A stretch of 64,000 nucleotides of DNA, from contig CM055105.1 in assembly GCA_029204225.1 (NCBI GenBank), forward strand, positions 17,431,353 to 17,495,352, in the 5' to 3' direction. Position 1 is the first letter of the stretch. The number at the start of each line of letters is the position of its first letter. A program made the position numbers and the translations under genes. The notes beneath the pieces are model-generated. The model was given only the letters and a program-made list of their open reading frames with translations, did not search any database and was not told the DNA's origin. Source of the stretch: Diphasiastrum complanatum (lineage: Eukaryota > Streptophyta > Lycopodiopsida > Lycopodiales > Lycopodiaceae). This document shows, piece after piece, positions 60,404-64,000 of this stretch.

Positions 60404-60978
60404 TTGGATGAGCCTACAAGTGTAGATCAAGCAAGGAAAGAAGAGGAGTGGATCCAAGCAATGGATCTTGAGTATCGATCTCTTATGAGGAGTGAAACAT
60501 CTTTTGGAGGAACTTCTTGTGTACATGGAGCTATGCAAGTGGATGGATGTTATCTTGTTGTAAATTCAAGTAATGGATCTGGAAAACAAAGTTTGTTCAA
60601 TGACTTTGATGGTCAAGTTGAAGATCAAGAGGTTGACCTCAAAGGGCTTCAACTAGTCAAAACGGAAGTTGGCAATTTGGAGCTAGTCAAGAGCATCAAA
60701 GGAGAGGTAATTGGCAAAGATGTTATGGATCTATTTTTGCAGAATATTGAAGACTCAAGTAAGGTCAAAGGAGCAACAAGGAAGTGTTGTTCAAGTATAC
60801 TGTATTTGTTCTATGTCATGTTTGAGCATTTTCATGTGGATGTGTGCAAATTGTCAAGATATGGTAAAACTAGCTACATTGGTGAGCATTGTTTTGATGT
60901 TGGATTTGTACTAGCATTCTTGGCTAGTTTTGTTGATGGAAAGGAAGCTATTGGAGGTTCATTATGTCAGTCATATAG
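60404..60978 (+). other. Copia-2 hinge fused in frame to the novel segment
   Basis: The frame VDQARKEEEWIQAMDLEYRSLM, the normal pre-reverse-transcriptase hinge, runs without a stop into SETSFGGTSCVHGAMQVD and onward through the sequence homologous to the Copia-1 frame at 21453. It keeps FDGQVEDQEVDLKGLQLVK and HVDVCKLSRYGKTSYIGEH, and ends at GGSLCQS just before the 3' LTR. Compared with Copia-1 the second half of the segment, RNase H and polypurine tract are deleted. Confidence 0.7.
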
Positions 60979-61240
60979 TGTGAAAGATTCAACTAGTTTC
61001 ATCATATTTTGCTATATTTTCATATTTGGCAGATTGAGGCCAAAACTTGTTTTAGACTTAGAGATTGACTTTTCAAAGTTCATTAGTCTAAATGTCATTT
61101 GAATAAACTTTTTGAAAGTGTGGGAAATTCAGAATGCGAGTTTGAGTAGATTCAAATTTGAATAGTTTGGTACATTGAATCTAGACCCAAAATTAGTAGG
61201 GTTAGCACTTTGGTGGAAAGCCAAGTGGCCAAATAGGATT
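60979..61240 (+). repeat. Copia-2 3' LTR, first 262 bp only
   Basis: It begins TGTGAAAGATT and follows the 5' LTR closely until about 61240 (CCAAGTGGCCAAATAGG), then similarity stops. The rest of the LTR is missing. Confidence 0.9.
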
Positions 61241-61484
61241 TCTGTGTAAAAGGTCGAGCACTTGCAAGGTAGAAATTTCCCATTTCAAAATTTTGCGTCG
61301 TTTCATAAAGTATTATAATGATCTAATGCATCCTATATATATTCGAAAGCCAATAGTTTAGAATCCTACATATATTTTATTAAACATAAAATTTTTTACA
61401 AAATCAAAATTTTATTGATTGTTAAGAAGTCAACATTTGCATTATTTTAAGAAGTCAACATCCTACATTATCACCCTTATTATG

Positions 61485-61487
<3 letters not shown>

Positions 61488-61546
<59 letters not shown>
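61488..61546. repeat. Compound CT/CA microsatellite
   Basis: About 33 bp of CT followed by about 26 bp of CA repeats. Confidence 0.95.
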
Positions 61547-61549
<3 letters not shown>

Positions 61550-61795
61550 TTCACGTAGTTTGATATGCATCGGAGCCTGGCATCTTTCCAGGTTCCTAAG
61601 GCAAATCTTCTTCTAATTCTTGATTGCAATTTGCAAGCCTGAATGACTGTCACGTTCAACCTGGGCTGTTCGTAATTGGAATGAAGACTGCGGCATCAGA
61701 TCTGAGATCAAGCGCACGACAATTTCTCGTCTGACTAATTTGAGAGCAGGATAGGTGCAGATTTTAGCAAGAAGAGAGGCACTACGTACCGTGAG

Positions 61796-61870
61796 GAATG
61801 ATGTGCGAGAGAGAGGCGCAGGCTGATGCAGGAGTACGCGTGAAAGGATTGTAACGAGCAGCGTAGTGAC
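61796..61870 (-). other. Possible first exon of an unidentified gene
   Basis: On the minus strand a frame starting near 61883 (MKGGSHYAARYNPFTRTPAS) runs about 30 codons to HIIPHG and a consensus-like donor GTACGT near 61793. Codon composition differs from the AT-rich surroundings. I do not recognise the protein and found no second exon; the approximate exon is given. It may be chance. Confidence 0.25.
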
Positions 61871-61899
61871 TCCCACCTTTCATCGCTCTTCAAGTTCAT

Positions 61900-62394
61900 T
61901 TAATTTTCAAATGTGTGTACGTGTGCTGTGATCAAATACACAATAGAAGTTTATCATAAGTAGAAGACGACACATACATGGTTTCTGCTCACCCTGTATC
62001 TCTCTCATTTGCAAGCAAGGCACCGTAATCTGCAAAGGAAAAGAATTTTGTTCAAAAGACATGTATGCTCTATTTTCTTGTTTGCCTTTTGATTAGAAAG
62101 TGTCCAATATGTCCTTTTTTTCAAAGGCTTGATGCTCACATGTTTGATGGCATACTATTTGAAAAGGACCATAAAATATTTGATTTAGTGAAATTTTATC
62201 TGCCTTTAGATTAGGCCATCGTTAAACATAATCTAGGTCAGGCTTCATGTGACAATTAGAAAAACTTTGAATGTGGTCTACTTGTAAATTGATCGCTTGA
62301 AATTTTAGCTATACAATTATAAGAAACCTTTAGTGGGTTAACGGTCATTAGATGCCTCATTGAAGTGCGGGCAAAAACCTTGACTAAAACTCAT
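61900..62394. other. Unrecognised region
   Basis: No gene, repeat or element end is recognised here. Confidence 0.35.
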
Positions 62395-63190
62395 CACCTC
62401 TTTGAGAGGTTTGATGGTGTGGGCTTCCATATGTGGAAGCTAATATTGAGAATGCTTATGTGGAAGTTGATGAACTTAGGCCTACCAGAAGGTTAGAAGA
62501 GTCAATCATCAAGTGGGAGACAAGAGGTGGTAAGCGTTAGCAACCATCATCTTTAATTTGAACGATAATAGAATTATCCATGCTAGCCATCTAAAGACAT
62601 CTTGATTGAGACCTTTGAGTCTAAAAATGATGACACTCTTAGGAAGTCTTCTAGAGATATATGAAAATTTGGTCTTGTAATTAGGGACTTATTTTAACAT
62701 AGTAGAACGTAACATCAAGGGGACGAAGTGTGAAGCAAAGTCAAGTGAGATAGTTTTTGCTCTTTAATCAAAAGACAAGGAATCGGATTTAAGAAGATCT
62801 AAGCTCCACACCGGCATAAACAGCATGGGTTTGCAAGCAACATGATTGACAATGTTTATGCTTATCCGAATGGGTTGGGTTGTCCTATGATTAGCCCTTG
62901 TTGGTTGGTGATAATCTAGTTCTAAGTCTTTGCATAAGAAGAAGGGAAAGTACAATTAAAGAAGATAAGAGACATATTGTCAACAAAGAAAAAATAAGTT
63001 TGAAGAGAATGTTGCTCCTATTGGTGAGTGAGAGAGGTTATTCTCTGTAGCAAATCCTTTTTTTGCCTTTATTCTGGTGATGGTTTTAGTTGGCACATCG
63101 ATTCAGAAGCCACTCAACATATAACGTCAAACAAGAAGTGGTTTTCTTGCTTCAAACAAGTGCCTCAATTAGGAAACATATCGTTATAAA
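62395..63190 (+). pseudogene. Copia gag-protease fragment, strongly decayed
   Basis: The start shows RFDGVGFHMWKLILRMLMWK, matching the W-K motif at the start of Copia gag, and the far end SWHIDSEATQHITSNKKWF, matching the retropepsin region with Glu in place of the Gly of DSGA. The part between is broken by many stops and includes pieces such as KLITSLRGL. No LTR could be assigned. Confidence 0.6.
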
Positions 63191-63197
63191 ATGATAG

Positions 63198-63735
63198 TTG
63201 TCATGCCCTTTGATTTTCATAGTTAGTCATATTTGACCATGGGATCTATTCTTTAAATGGTAAGGGGCCCAACTTAGCCCTGTGTATTAGTTATGATGAT
63301 GTGAGGATTGGGGGACTCATTGTGTATTATCATAATTAATGGCTTGGTGAGGCCTAAAAGCTATGATAATGGCTTTGCATGGAATTGGCAATTGACTCAT
63401 TAGGTAGTGGCAGATGTGGCCTAGTAGGCTACATATCTGTCCCAATGAGGCGCACATGTCCTAGTTTCGTCCCGGTTAGGGAGGAGCTTGGGTGTATTTA
63501 CGTATGTCCACACCCCTCTCACTTGGATTTTATTTTTGGAATACGAGCTTGGTAGCTAGATGTTGCTAGAGTGTGCTCTCATTCCTACCACCATTAAGAT
63601 TTGGCTAGTTGTCCATAGCTCGGAGGCTAGATTTGATTGACCTAGGTTTGGTTGGGTTGGTTTGTTCCACCATCCGATCATTATTGTCCTTTGTGGTTCA
63701 ATCTCCTAGTTAAGGTCCTCGGTGGTCTCTGATAT
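63198..63735 (+). repeat. Probable LTR at the right edge
   Basis: The stretch begins TGTCATGCCCTTTG and ends just before a primer-site sequence. It is assigned mainly from that site; the left border is a guess and the second LTR would lie beyond the window. Confidence 0.4.
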
Positions 63736-63747
63736 TGGTATTAGAGC
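63736..63747 (+). other. Primer-binding site
   Basis: TGGTATTAGAGC differs from the standard tRNA-Met site in one base. The following 250 bp would be the leader of an element continuing beyond the window. Confidence 0.65.
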
Positions 63748-64000
63748 TTTGGCTAGGAGTGTGTGAGGATGACAAACAATGGAGCCAAGGGTCGAAGAGC
63801 ATGTGGTTTGTGGGTTTGTGGGTCCTAAATTCTTTGGTGGAAGGTTGGAAGCTTGGAGATTTTCAAATTCAGCGTGAATTTTTATATGTAAGAAGGTTTA
63901 ATGATTGCAAGGTAGGTGCAATACCCTAAATTTCAATAGGGAATAAATTGCTTAGGAAATATAATTGAAATTGTTTGCTTGAGCTCTTGAGCTTGTCACA

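Larger units (their letters stand above)
55910..61240 (+). mobile_element. Copia-2: second reverse-transcriptase-less Copia element
   Basis: The order is complete 5' LTR, primer-binding site, leader, gag, protease, integrase (with an internal tandem duplication of protease to integrase start), integrase completion, a shortened version of the novel segment found in Copia-1, then directly a truncated 3' LTR. Reverse transcriptase and RNase H are absent. It is clearly of the same family as Copia-1. Several frameshifts and the duplication make it non-coding as a polyprotein. Confidence 0.9.

Overview
The window looks like a stretch of a large, repeat-rich nuclear genome of a land plant. Genes are rare, introns are long, plant Ty1/Copia and Ty3 elements with plant-type primer-binding sites are common, and long GA/CT microsatellites recur throughout. 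A fern or another large-genome plant lineage would fit, but I cannot fix the lineage from sequence alone.

Two host genes are supported. On the minus strand at 9331-10044 lie the first two exons of an NSE3/MAGE-domain protein, a subunit of the SMC5/6 genome-maintenance complex; its 3' exon or exons were not found. On the plus strand at 28655-46233 is a complete seven-exon gene for the alpha subunit of mitochondrial succinate-CoA ligase. All splice junctions keep frame and give 334 codons. Two of its introns are swollen with transposons: intron 4 is 4.2 kb and intron 6 is 10.5 kb. A third, weak gene candidate is a possible first exon near 61796-61870 (minus).

Region by region: 0.8-6 kb holds decayed Ty3-type gag/protease, a LINE and a truncated coiled-coil ORF, all on the minus strand. 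6-12 kb is mostly unrecognised sequence around the NSE3 exons. 12.1-12.95 kb is a cluster of very long microsatellites. 14.3-16.4 kb is the 5' part of a Copia element whose LTR carries a CT microsatellite. 18.2-23.8 kb is Copia-1. 23.8-28 kb is a nest of LTR, Copia and Ty3 fragments. 28.6-46.2 kb is the succinate-CoA ligase gene, with hAT elements (one with a DUF659-type transposase remnant, two short non-autonomous ones with target-site duplications) and two LINE fragments in its introns. 48-55.9 kb contains further Ty3-type remnants. 55.9-61.2 kb is Copia-2, related to Copia-1. 61.2-64 kb ends in more Copia and LTR fragments.

The most interesting feature is the Copia-1/Copia-2 family. Both copies have gag, protease and integrase-derived sequence, but where the reverse transcriptase should follow they carry the same unrelated segment of up to 1.07 kb. 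They look like a non-autonomous Copia lineage that lost its reverse transcriptase, exchanged it for foreign sequence, and was then amplified in trans. Other points of note are CT/GA microsatellites located inside LTRs and at LINE 3' ends, and a locally related hAT family inside the introns of one housekeeping gene.
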